Assembly (NCBI GenBank): GCA_025782345.1
Contig: JALGZG010000107.1
Location: 1-34,694, forward strand
Source: a bacterium
GTDB taxonomy: Bacteria > Joyebacterota > Joyebacteria > Joyebacterales > Joyebacteraceae
Direction of reading: 5' to 3'
DNA length: 34,694 bases
Part shown: piece after piece, positions 1 through 8,588 of the stretch
Layout: each line of letters begins with the position of its first letter
Position numbering within the stretch: position 1 is the first letter of the stretch
Notes under the pieces: model-generated
Told to the model about the DNA's origin: nothing
The model's database searches: none
Seen by the model: only the letters and a program-made list of their open reading frames with translations
Position numbers and translations under genes: made by a program

Positions 1-107
1 GTCCTGCTCCGATTCCTGGTCGTCGTGCTCAAGCCATCACCGCCTCTCGGGGCGAAGACAAGACCTGCCGGGACAACGGTCCGTACCCGGAGCTGGGCAC
101 GACCGGC

Positions 108-141
108 AAAGAAAACGCGCCCCGTACATCCTTCGAGGCGC
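108..141 (-). terminator. Intrinsic terminator, likely expression platform of the FMN riboswitch
   Basis: Minus strand GCGCCTC-GAAGGATGTAC-GGGGCGC followed by GTTTTCTTT; 7-bp stem with one wobble plus a T-run, 37 nt downstream of the aptamer. Confidence 0.65.
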
Positions 142-177
142 TGCGAGGCACGAGGAGAGACTGCTATCGTGCCGGCT

Positions 178-287
178 CCTTCTACCATCCAGACTGTCAC
201 TGTCGGCGCCTGGATTACACAGGCTCTGCGGATCGCTCCGCTCGCGGGCTCTGACCGCCGGTGGGGACTTGCACCCCGCCCCGAAGG
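178..287 (-). promoter_or_regulatory. FMN riboswitch (RFN element)
   Basis: Minus strand reads CCTTCGGGGCGGGGTGCAAGTCCCCACCGGCGGTCAGAGCCCGCGAGCG...GCGCCGACAGTGACAGTCTGGATGGTAGAAGG. This matches RFN consensus blocks (GGGGCRGGGUG..., ACCGGCGGU, AGCCCGCGAGC, GCCGACAGU, AGUCUGGAUG.GAGAAGG). The closing P1 pairs CCTTC with GAAGG. Confidence 0.95.
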
Positions 288-312
288 AACTTGTATTCAG
301 TTGTCACTACAG

Positions 313-341
313 AACCTACCACCCCCGGGGGGCGCTGTCAA
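313..341 (-). promoter_or_regulatory. Putative sigma-70 type promoter driving the FMN riboswitch leader
   Basis: On the minus strand TTGACA (336-341), 17-nt spacer, TAGGTT (313-318). The -35 is a perfect match and overlaps the ftsY TGA stop (338-340). Lies about 25 nt upstream of the riboswitch. Confidence 0.55.
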
Positions 342-1282
342 GCTGTCTCGGGAGGCCCTTCGTCGACTCCCAGAAGCCCCCTGGCGAACGCCGCGGAATC
401 GAAGGGCTCGATGTCGTCGATGGCCTCCCCCAGCCCTACGAACCGGACCGGAATGGCCAGTTCCCTGGCGATAGCGACCACGATGCCCCCGCGCGCGGTC
501 CCGTCGAGCTTCGTCAGCACGAGCCCGGTCAGACCCAGTGCCTCGTCGAACACCTTGGCCTGCGACAGCGCGTTCTGCCCCGTGTTCGCATCGATCACCA
601 GGAGGAGTTCGTCAGGCGCGCTCTCCAGTCGCTTTCCGAGCACGCGTTTGACCTTCACGAGCTCCTGCATCAGGTTCTTCTGTGTGTGAAGCCGACCCGC
701 CGTGTCCACAATGAGTACGTCTGCACAACGCGCGATCGCTGCGTCGAGAGCGTCGTAGGCAACCGCGGCAGCGTCGCCGCCCGGCTGCCCCGCAACGAAC
801 TGAGCGTCACTCCTGTCCGCCCAGATGGACAGCTGCTCGTTCGCGGCGGCCCGGAACGTGTCGGCCGCCGCCAGGATAACGCTGCGTCCTTTGTCCGCAT
901 GAAGACGCGAGAGCTTTCCGATCGTCGTCGTCTTACCGACGCCGTTGACGCCCGCGACCATAACGACGAGAGGCGCCCCGGGTTCTCCCTGGGCGCCTTC
1001 CTTCTCGGCAGCGCGTAGCGCTTCTTCGATCTCCAGGGCAAGGAATTCCCTGACCTCACCCTCCGTGGCCGCACCGCTCGCGCCGAACCGCTCCCTGAGA
1101 GCGTCGATCAGATGCAGCGCGGTCTCGACACCGAGGTCGGCAGCGATCAGGGTCTCCTCTATCGAGTCCAGCGCGGCGCCGTCAAGACCCGCGCCGCTGC
1201 CCAGGGCTCCCCGGATGCCCTCTGTGATCGCCCGTCTTGTCTTCGCCAGCCCGTCACACAGCCTCGAGAACCGCTTCCTCAC
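338..1282 (-). CDS. ftsY: Signal recognition particle receptor FtsY (short form lacking an acidic N-terminal domain)
   Basis: 314 aa; SRP GTPase motifs VMVAGVNGVGKTTTIGKLS, ADTFRAAANEQL, DTAGRLHTQKNLMQEL, LTKLDGTARGG. Confidence 0.96.
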   Translation of the reverse strand: MRKRFSRLCDGLAKTRRAITEGIRGALGSGAGLDGAALDSIEETLIAADLGVETALHLIDALRERFGASGAATEGEVREFLALEIEEALRAAEKEGAQGEPGAPLVVMVAGVNGVGKTTTIGKLSRLHADKGRSVILAAADTFRAAANEQLSIWADRSDAQFVAGQPGGDAAAVAYDALDAAIARCADVLIVDTAGRLHTQKNLMQELVKVKRVLGKRLESAPDELLLVIDANTGQNALSQAKVFDEALGLTGLVLTKLDGTARGGIVVAIARELAIPVRFVGLGEAIDDIEPFDSAAFARGLLGVDEGPPETA

Positions 1283-4200
1283 TCACCACCTCTTCCCTTG
1301 CATGATCGAGACTGACGGAAACCACCTTCGACACGCCCGACTCCTCCATCGTGATGCCGTAGAGCCGGTCGGCCTCCTTCATGGTCGCCTTGTTGTGCGT
1401 GATGATGATGAACTGTGTCCGGTCAGAGAAGTCCTTCAGCACCCGGACGAACCGCTGCACGTTCGCGTCATCCAGCGGCGCGTCCACCTCATCGAGAATG
1501 CAGAACGGCGACGGCTTAACCAGGTAGATCGCGAACAGAAGTGCGATCGCTGTCAGTGCCCTCTCACCGCCTGAGAGAAGTGAGAGACGGCCGAGTTTCT
1601 TCTGCCGTGGTGATGCCACTATCTCTATGGTCGAATCCAGCGGGTCGTCCGGATTGGTGAGCTTGAGGTCCGCGTCGCCCCCCTCGAAGAGCCGCTGGAA
1701 CATGTCGACGAAGTTCTTCCGCACCAGCTCGAACGTTTCGAGGAACATCTCGCGCGCGGTGTTGTTGATCTGGTCGATCGCGGCCTTCAGGGATTCCTTC
1801 GATCTCTCCAGATCCTCAAACTGACCTGTGAGAAACTCGAGACGTTTGCTCTCCTCGTCGTACTCGTCGAGCGCAAGGAGATTGACCGGCCCCATGGCGC
1901 GCAGGCGCGCCCTGAGTCGCTCGATCTCCTCCTTGGCCTTCGGCGCATCGAAGGGCGGCGCGTCCTCCTCCACCGCGAGGTCGCCAAGTTGTTCCACGTC
2001 CGCGGAGTACTCCTCCTGGAGCCGCTCGCGGAGGGACTCGAACCGGCTCCGAAGCTCGGTGTCCTTGAGCTCGATCTCGTGCAGCTCAACCTGCGCACGG
2101 TCCCTGGTATCCCTGGATGACCTGGTGTCCTCGTCCAGCTTCTCTATCTGGACGCGGAGCTGTCTCACGTCATTGCGCATCGCGTCCCTGTCACGCTCGA
2201 GCGCGTGCTTCTCCTCGTTCAGTCCGGACAGCACCTCACCGTCGGCGCCATTCCGTGTGTCCAGTTCACCGACGGTGCGAATGTGGTGCTCGCGCTCCTC
2301 GCTCTTCTTCTCGATGGCGCTTTTCGCCACCCTCACCGTCTCGCCCAGCTGCGCGTGCTCCGCCTTCAGCTGTGCAAGCTCGGACCTCGCGGCCGCGGCG
2401 GCTATCTCGCTCTGTTTCTCCTCCTCGCCCGCCCTGGCCCGCTCCCTCTCTGCCAGCTTGAACTTCCTCTGGAGTTCGCCCACCTGCTCTCCGAGCTCGT
2501 CCTCGCCCCTTGAGAGGTGAGACAGGCGGTCAGCCAGAACGACGACGTCCCTCCGTGTCGACTCCATCCGCACACCGAGCGCGTCGCGATTCGCCCCAAG
2601 GCGGGCGACGCTATCGGCCAGGTTCGTCTTGCCGAGTTCGAGTTCTGTCACCTGTCGCTTGGCCTCCCAGAGCTCGGCCTCCGCACGTTCCGCTGCTGCC
2701 TCGGCGCCCTCCGCGGCCGCAGACGCTGTCGCGAGTTCCCCCTCGGCTGTTTCCTCGGCGCGCCTCGCCTCCGCGAGACGTCGCGTGAGATCCGCGACAT
2801 CGCGCTGCGCTGCCTCGAGGCGCTCGGCACGCCGCAGAAGGCCGGCCTCCTCGTTCCCGGGCCGTCCTCCTGACAGAACACCCGCCGCGGTCGCCATGTC
2901 CCCCTCTGGAGTGACGAACGCCAGATGCTCGGCGTCCTCGCGTCCCCTGAGACCCAGCGCGGTGTCGAGGTCGCGCACGATCACGACGCCCTCGAGTAGA
3001 AACTCAGACAACGTTCCCAGGGAACCGTCACAGCTGACGAAATCCGAGGCGGGACCGACTACCCCCGCGGCCGAGCACACGGTGTCCGGAGGACGCTCCA
3101 CGTGGATGCCGGCCAGCTCCGAGACCGGGATGAACGTCGCTTTGCCGAGCGCGCCTCTCGAGAGGTGCCCCATGGCGTTCCGCGCCGATTCCACGTCGCG
3201 CGTTACGACGTACTGCACCGCGCCGGCGAGGGCCGTCTCGATGGCTCCCTCCATCCCCTGATCGATGGTGATCACGTCAGCTACCGTACCGACAAGCCCG
3301 GCGACCGAGTCGGCATCGTCCGTCAGGAGCGAGCGTACACCTTCCTGGAACCCGCCGTAGCCGTCGCGTATCTCGGACAGAAGCTGCTTCTTGTGTTCCG
3401 CCGAGTCAAGCTCACCCTCGAGCTTGGTCTTGTGCTCCCGCGCTCCCAGGAGTCCCTCCCTGGCGCCGTCAAGGCAGGCGGTTCCCTGCTTGTGCGCAAC
3501 GGCGGCGTCGTGCGCGGCGCCACGGAGGCTCTTCTCGGCCTCGAGGGCCGTCAGAATGAGTTCTTCCTTCTCGGCCAGCGCTCTCCTGCCCTCCCCGAGA
3601 CCGGTCTCGAGAGTGACGTGCTCCTCGATCAGGCCGTCGAGACGCGTCCTGTAGCTCTCGAGCTCACCCTTGAGCCCCGCGGAGCTCTCAAGGCCGGCGA
3701 GCCGCGTCTGCTTCTGGCCGTCAAGTAGATCTCTGAATCTGCGGTGCTCCTTCTCGATCTCGGACAGACCTTCCGTAACGGAGGCCAGCTCGCTGTCACG
3801 TTCATCGGTCCTGTCCGCCGCCCCCTTGATCTCGTCCTCCAACCGCGCCGTCCTGCTCAGCGCGAGCGCAAGGTCAGCCCGGATGTCCGTGAGTTCGGTG
3901 TCCAGCTCCGCGACCCGGCGCTCGGACGCGCTCCGCCTCTCGCTGCCAACCAGGAGTCCGTCCGCGAGCGAACGAACTCGCGCATCGAGCTCGCCGATCT
4001 CTATCTCGAGACTCGCCAGCGCCTCTTCCTTGTCGTGGCGTTCCGTGCGGACGCCCATGCCGTCGCGCTCGGACCTGGAAAGCACTCCGTCGCATTCGCC
4101 CATCGTTCCACGAAGCCCGCTGATCCGTCCGGTCGACTGACCCTTCCGGGTCTGCCACTCGGCGTACTCCCGTCTGCCGAGCGCGATCTCCAGCTCCTTG

Positions 4201-4865
4201 AGATCGTCCGTGTAGCGCCGGTGCCGCCGCGCCTGCGCCAACTGCCGCTTGAGCGACCGCACCTTCTTCTCGACCTCGCTGATGATGTCAGACACGCGCT
4301 GCATGTCCGTCTCTGTCGCAGTGAGCTTGTTCAGCGCCGACCGCTTCCGGACCTTGTACTTCATGATCCCGGCGGCCTCCTCGAACATGAAGCGGCGGTG
4401 CCCACTGGAATCCGAGAGGATCGAGTCAACCATCTTGCGTTCGATCAGCGAGTACGTCCGCGTGCCGACACCCGTGTCAAGGAACAGGTCCTGAATGTCC
4501 CTGAGGCGACAAGGGGTCTTGTTGAGAAGGTACTCGCTCTCTCCCGACCTGAAGACGCGGCGCCCGATGACGACCTCCGCGTAGTCGATAGGAAGGTAAC
4601 CGGCGGAGTTGTCGATGGTCAGCGCCACCTCGGCCATGCCGAGTCGGCGTCGCTGCTTGGTGCCGTTGAAGATGACGTCGGCCATGCTGGCTCCGCGCAG
4701 CTCCGAAGGGCTCTGCTCACCCAGGACCCACCGAATGGCGTCAGCGACGTTGGTCTTCCCGCACCCGTTGGGTCCCACGACGCACGTCATGCCGGAACCA
4801 AACTCGAGACCCAGCTTGTGCGCGAAGGATTTGAACCCGAAGACGTCCAGCTTCTTGAGGTACAC
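1254..4865 (-). CDS. smc: Chromosome segregation protein SMC
   Basis: 1203 aa; N-terminal MYLKKLDVFGFKSFAHK and VVGPNGCGKTNVADAIRWVLGEQS, long coiled coils, hinge, C-terminal LLSGGERALTAIALLFAI and FCILDEVDAPLDDANV. Confidence 0.98.
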   Translation of the reverse strand: MYLKKLDVFGFKSFAHKLGLEFGSGMTCVVGPNGCGKTNVADAIRWVLGEQSPSELRGASMADVIFNGTKQRRRLGMAEVALTIDNSAGYLPIDYAEVVIGRRVFRSGESEYLLNKTPCRLRDIQDLFLDTGVGTRTYSLIERKMVDSILSDSSGHRRFMFEEAAGIMKYKVRKRSALNKLTATETDMQRVSDIISEVEKKVRSLKRQLAQARRHRRYTDDLKELEIALGRREYAEWQTRKGQSTGRISGLRGTMGECDGVLSRSERDGMGVRTERHDKEEALASLEIEIGELDARVRSLADGLLVGSERRSASERRVAELDTELTDIRADLALALSRTARLEDEIKGAADRTDERDSELASVTEGLSEIEKEHRRFRDLLDGQKQTRLAGLESSAGLKGELESYRTRLDGLIEEHVTLETGLGEGRRALAEKEELILTALEAEKSLRGAAHDAAVAHKQGTACLDGAREGLLGAREHKTKLEGELDSAEHKKQLLSEIRDGYGGFQEGVRSLLTDDADSVAGLVGTVADVITIDQGMEGAIETALAGAVQYVVTRDVESARNAMGHLSRGALGKATFIPVSELAGIHVERPPDTVCSAAGVVGPASDFVSCDGSLGTLSEFLLEGVVIVRDLDTALGLRGREDAEHLAFVTPEGDMATAAGVLSGGRPGNEEAGLLRRAERLEAAQRDVADLTRRLAEARRAEETAEGELATASAAAEGAEAAAERAEAELWEAKRQVTELELGKTNLADSVARLGANRDALGVRMESTRRDVVVLADRLSHLSRGEDELGEQVGELQRKFKLAERERARAGEEEKQSEIAAAAARSELAQLKAEHAQLGETVRVAKSAIEKKSEEREHHIRTVGELDTRNGADGEVLSGLNEEKHALERDRDAMRNDVRQLRVQIEKLDEDTRSSRDTRDRAQVELHEIELKDTELRSRFESLRERLQEEYSADVEQLGDLAVEEDAPPFDAPKAKEEIERLRARLRAMGPVNLLALDEYDEESKRLEFLTGQFEDLERSKESLKAAIDQINNTAREMFLETFELVRKNFVDMFQRLFEGGDADLKLTNPDDPLDSTIEIVASPRQKKLGRLSLLSGGERALTAIALLFAIYLVKPSPFCILDEVDAPLDDANVQRFVRVLKDFSDRTQFIIITHNKATMKEADRLYGITMEESGVSKVVSVSLDHAREEVVSEEAVLEAV

Positions 4866-4881
4866 CGCCCCTCCTTACTCG

Positions 4882-6591
4882 CTACTCGTTGTCAGCGGCG
4901 CGTTCTATCCACGCGCCTTCATACCCGAGAGCCTTAATCGTTTCAAGATCTTCGCGGGCCGCCGACAGTATCGGATACCCGCCGGACACGACGACCCGGA
5001 ACCACATCCCTCTGTTCTCCACCTCCTTCGCCACGACCTCCGCACCGACACCGCGTTGGATCAGCCGTTCGGCCTCGAAGACGGCCGCTCCTTCGTGACG
5101 GTGCGAGCTGATCATGATCCGATAGCGACCGCCGGGTCCGCTGATAGCGGTGCCCCCATCGGAGCTCTCGCGCACCGCGCGTACGTCTGACTCGTCGAGG
5201 TCAGCCGAGCCGATCTCCTCGCCCGCCGCCTCCCGCTCTCCCTCAGAAGCGATCTCCCCGGTCGATGGGTCTTCCCCACCTGCGGCCCTGTCTTCGCCGT
5301 CCGTGATGAGCTCCGTCGTTCCCACCTCGCCCGCCTCGCCACGAGGTGCCGAGCTGTCTTCCACCGGCTCCCAGTCCCCACCTTCTACCACACGCTCGTG
5401 TTCTCTCCGGCTGAGGTTGTCGAGCCACAAGTTGGACCTGCGCTCTCCGTCGACGAACCACCACAGCATCACCGCGATGGCGACGATCACGAGCATGGCC
5501 ACCGTGGCTGCCAGGTGGTTCGGAGTCATCCGTCGGCGACGCACCGAGGCTCCGAGCACGACCGGCTTGTGCTTTGCCCCACCGGTGTCGTCGCGACGCG
5601 CCTCGATCTCGGGGCGCCCACGTTCCGCACGCCCCGTCCTCGATCCCTGCGGCGCCGCTTCCAACCTCGCGGACACAACTAGACCTTCGCGCATCGGGAC
5701 CACGAGTGGGGGACGCTCCGCCAGCTCACCAGGCTCTTCGACATCCGCCAGCTCGCCAGGCTGTTCGGCATCCGCTACCTCACCAGCCTCTTCGACATCC
5801 GCCAGCTCGCCAGGCTCTTCGACATCCGCCACCTCGCCAGGCTCTTCCACATCCGCCGCCTCGTCGGGCTCTTCGACATCCGCCACCTCGCCAGGCTCTT
5901 CGGCATCCGCCGCGTCGCTCTGCTCGAGGACCAGGATCCCTGTCGTCCTCACATCACCGGTGCACGAGGCCAGCGACACTATGTCGGCTCCGGTCCCGGC
6001 GACGCAGACGACGGCGTCGAGAGCACCCAGTGTCTTCGTCACGTGGACCGGAGGGACAAGCACGAGCACCAGCGCATCCTCCGCGAGTGTCCTGAGCATC
6101 TTCGAGAATGCGTCCGACTCGAAGACGTTGTCGACCGAGAGCGGATGCGAACCTGCCGTGACCACGCTGACGCCCGGCGCGAGAGTGCGCCTGACAATGG
6201 CCGCGCGTGACACCCCGAACAGCACCGCGTCCACCAATCCCTCATCCCGGTCTTCGTCGAGCGCCTTTCCGAGGACGGGACTCTCCACGGTCGCGTCAAC
6301 AAGGACCACCGTTCTTCCTCTGTCACCGAGCCAAGCCGCGGCGTCCGCCGCGAGCCCGGCGGCTTCCGACATGTCCGTTCCGGAGATCCCGACCACACCC
6401 TTCACTACATCCAGTAACCGCTCGAGATCCGGCATCCAGCCAGCCAGCGCATCCCCGATCACCGGGCGGACCAGCACCGGGTCCCCGACCCGACCGGTCC
6501 GCTCCAGAGCCACACCGCCGGCGACCACGCCGGACTCGCGCAGACGCTCGAGTTCCTCACTGGGCGTTCCGGACAAGGCTCTGAACTCCAC
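4882..6591 (-). CDS. SPOR-domain membrane protein with N-terminal degenerate BY-kinase/MinD-like domain and acidic 9-aa repeats
   Basis: The provided ORF extends to 6759, but a GTG start at 6589-6591 (VEFRALSGTPSEELERL) sits just after the selA stop (6594). N-terminal VVGISGTDMSEAAGLAADAAAWLGDRGRTVVLVDATVESPVLGKAL resembles a P-loop/CpsD fold without Walker A GKT/S. One TM segment (LAATVAMLVIVAIAVMLWWFV). C-terminal YRIMISSHRHEGAAVFEAERLIQRGVGAEVV...WFRVVVSGGYP looks like SPOR. Confidence 0.8.
   Translation of the reverse strand: MEFRALSGTPSEELERLRESGVVAGGVALERTGRVGDPVLVRPVIGDALAGWMPDLERLLDVVKGVVGISGTDMSEAAGLAADAAAWLGDRGRTVVLVDATVESPVLGKALDEDRDEGLVDAVLFGVSRAAIVRRTLAPGVSVVTAGSHPLSVDNVFESDAFSKMLRTLAEDALVLVLVPPVHVTKTLGALDAVVCVAGTGADIVSLASCTGDVRTTGILVLEQSDAADAEEPGEVADVEEPDEAADVEEPGEVADVEEPGELADVEEAGEVADAEQPGELADVEEPGELAERPPLVVPMREGLVVSARLEAAPQGSRTGRAERGRPEIEARRDDTGGAKHKPVVLGASVRRRRMTPNHLAATVAMLVIVAIAVMLWWFVDGERRSNLWLDNLSRREHERVVEGGDWEPVEDSSAPRGEAGEVGTTELITDGEDRAAGGEDPSTGEIASEGEREAAGEEIGSADLDESDVRAVRESSDGGTAISGPGGRYRIMISSHRHEGAAVFEAERLIQRGVGAEVVAKEVENRGMWFRVVVSGGYPILSAAREDLETIKALGYEGAWIERAADNE
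5725..5913 (-). repeat. In-frame 27-bp tandem repeat, about 7 copies, encoding [AVL]AD[VA]E[EQ][PA][GD]E
   Basis: Protein stretch AADAEEPGE VADVEEPDE AADVEEPGE VADVEEPGE LADVEEAGE VADAEQPGE LADVEEPGE; DNA unit approximately ctcgccaggctcttcgacatccgccac on the plus strand. Confidence 0.95.
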
Positions 6592-6593
6592 GG

Positions 6594-8006
6594 CTATTCC
6601 TCCTCGAATGCACAGAGCAAGGCGGCGACCACCGCGGTGTCCTGGCTCTCGTAGACCGTTCTCAGGTCGACGATGACGCGGTCTTCGTGAGTCCGGGCCA
6701 CGACGGCAGGAGACGCTGTGAGCATCGTCGATGTAACCGATCCCGCCGAAACGCCGCATCGCGGTTCTATCTGGACTCCCCTGCTGGGTATGACCCTCTC
6801 CGGGGCGGCGCCTCCGCCCACCAGTCCTTCCAGTTCCACCACCGACACCCGCGCGCGGTCGCCCAGCGAGGACGCCAGAGACCGGGCCATCTCGTCGGAC
6901 CTTCGTCCGAGTGAGTCGAGCGGTGCCATGATGGCCGATAGCACCGGGACCGCGGTCTCAGCCTCGCCCCTGAGATAGCTTCTGAGAGTCGCCGACAGCG
7001 CGGCAAGGGTCAGCTTCCCGGGGCGAAGGGCCCGCATCAGCGGATTGGCTCTCATGCGGGAGATGGCGCTCTCCGTCCCCACGGCGATCCCCGCCTGCGG
7101 GCCGCCGAGTATCTTGTCACCGCTGAACGTCGACACGGTCACTCCCGCCGAGACACTCTCCCTCACTGTCATCTCGCCCGAGAGTCCCAGCTTCGCGGGG
7201 TCGGCGAGGATGCCGCTTCCGAGGTCGTGGATGACGGGAATGCCGAAGTGCTCGCCGAGCGACGCCAGTTCGTTGAGAGAGACGCGTTCGACGAATCCCG
7301 AGATCGAGTAGTTGCTCCAGTGAGCCGACAGAAGCGCGCCCGTGCTGCTTCTGATAGCATCCCGGAAGTCCGACAGGTGTGTGCGGTTCGTTGTTCCCAC
7401 CTCGACCATGCGAGAGCCGCTACGCTCGAAGACGTCCGGGAGTCTGAACGAGCCGCCTATCTCAATGAGTTCACCGCGCGAAACGATGACCTCACGGCCC
7501 GGAGCAAGTGTGTTCAGAACCAGGAGGACGGCGGCCGCGTTGTTGTTGACCACAAGGGCGTCCTCGGCCCCCGTCAGCTCGCAGATCGCGTCCCTCACCA
7601 GGTAGTCACGCTTGCCACGAGTGCCCCTGATGAGATCGTACTCGAGGTTCGAGTAGCCCCGGGCGATCTCCGCGATGGATGCCACCGCCTCCGCGGACAG
7701 CGGCGCCCTTCCCAGATTCGTGTGAACCACGATTCCGGTCGCGTTGATCACCGGGACCAGCCCGCGCGCGGGCGAACGGACGATCTCCGCCTCGACTTCA
7801 GCCAGGATCCCGGCACGCACGCTCTCATCAGACTCACCGTGGCGGCATTCTCCTGCAATCATCGCCCCGCGCTCTGCTTCGAGGATCTCCCTGACAAGAC
7901 GGACCGCGATCGGCCTCGGCTGTATCGCGCCTAAGCCCCTCTCATCGAGATGAGCCAGCACGGCATCGACGGAGGGAATTGCGCTCAGATTACTCTTGTC
8001 GGTCAT
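6594..8006 (-). CDS. selA: L-seryl-tRNA(Sec) selenium transferase SelA
   Basis: 470 aa; NATGIVVHTNLGRAPLS, NNNAAAVLLVLNTLA, HWSNYSISGF, TFSGDKILGGPQAGI, characteristic of SelA. Confidence 0.95.
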   Translation of the reverse strand: MTDKSNLSAIPSVDAVLAHLDERGLGAIQPRPIAVRLVREILEAERGAMIAGECRHGESDESVRAGILAEVEAEIVRSPARGLVPVINATGIVVHTNLGRAPLSAEAVASIAEIARGYSNLEYDLIRGTRGKRDYLVRDAICELTGAEDALVVNNNAAAVLLVLNTLAPGREVIVSRGELIEIGGSFRLPDVFERSGSRMVEVGTTNRTHLSDFRDAIRSSTGALLSAHWSNYSISGFVERVSLNELASLGEHFGIPVIHDLGSGILADPAKLGLSGEMTVRESVSAGVTVSTFSGDKILGGPQAGIAVGTESAISRMRANPLMRALRPGKLTLAALSATLRSYLRGEAETAVPVLSAIMAPLDSLGRRSDEMARSLASSLGDRARVSVVELEGLVGGGAAPERVIPSRGVQIEPRCGVSAGSVTSTMLTASPAVVARTHEDRVIVDLRTVYESQDTAVVAALLCAFEEE

Positions 8007-8373
8007 GAATCAGCGCGCGCGCCTTCGTGGGCCCGCGCATCCTTCCCGGCAGGTCTGGGGCGCGAATCCCCGCGCCTACGGATGGCCGCTCCCGGACACG
8101 GCCAGAGACAGTCTACGATGCCGTCAGAATATCTGTCCGTGAACAGGTGGTCAAGCGGTTTCGCCCCCGTAAGTTGCGGAGAGCCCACGCGTAGCGCTCA
8201 GCAGACCCCGCTTCCTGGCAGGGCACCCTGCAAGAGCGTGAGTGCATCATGACTCGCGGCCCTTGTTCCCCCCTGGCGGGTAGGCGCATCGGTAGGCGTG
8301 CAGGCGCTGCGCCCGAGCCCTTGAGCGCCCCAATCCGCCGCCCTTGTGCCAGCTACAGCTCAGGCGGCAGCGG

Positions 8374-8390
8374 CTGGCACGTCAATTGCA
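8374..8390 (+). promoter_or_regulatory. Sigma-54 (RpoN) -24/-12 promoter element
   Basis: CTGGCACGTCAATTGCA: TGGCAC (8375-8380), 5-nt spacer, TTGCA (8386-8390). Matches consensus TGGCAC-N5-TTGC[AT] with correct GG/GC spacing. Confidence 0.75.
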
Positions 8391-8466
8391 CGAACAACGG
8401 CCCTGTGGGACCCCAGAGAGCACGTTCAGGGGACAATGAGTCCACGAGCCCGGCTGCAGCAAAGGA

Positions 8467-8554
8467 GGGTAAACAACGACCGTTGTTACACCCGTGGCAG
8501 ATCTGGTGCCCGGCGATCGCGACGAAAGCGAGGGGAAAGGCACTGCGTCCCCTC
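8467..8554 (+). other. Structured 5' leader of the secreted-protein gene (several stem-loops)
   Basis: GGGT-A-AACAAC-GACC-GTTGTT-AC-ACCC (8467-8493), TCGC-gacgaaa-GCGA (8517-8531) and GAGGGG...CCCCTC (8530-8554), between the putative TSS (about 8400) and the ATG at 8589. The last two stems overlap by two nt and could be alternatives. Confidence 0.4.
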
Positions 8555-8588
8555 AAGACCCAGGGCTCCAACATGGAGTTTTGCGAGA

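Noticed and set aside
3744-4937. 397-aa plus-strand ORF (and similar 25679-27013, 27320-28453, 28654-29892, 29920-31050)
   Set aside because: Shadow ORFs opposite smc, alaS, recX/recA, thpR and cinA, whose identities are clear.
5150-6676. 508-aa plus-strand ORF
   Set aside because: Antisense to the SPOR protein; low-complexity Ser/Thr/Ala composition typical of complement frames in GC-rich DNA. The minus frame has domain motifs.
8003-8188. 61-aa minus ORF upstream of selA
   Set aside because: Overlaps the selA start, arginine-rich, no motif; GC-rich leader more likely.
8007-8340. Possible selC (tRNA-Sec), SRP RNA or other ncRNA upstream of selA
   Set aside because: A GGGG-CGCGAAT-CCCC stem-loop resembles a T-arm but lacks the canonical TTC loop and I could not build an acceptor stem; no SRP core GGTCAGG..GGAAGGAAGCAGCC match.
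8249-8588. N-terminal extension of the secreted-protein ORF
   Set aside because: Contains the sigma-54 element and leader hairpins; the signal peptide starts at MPKRTLCVL (8589).
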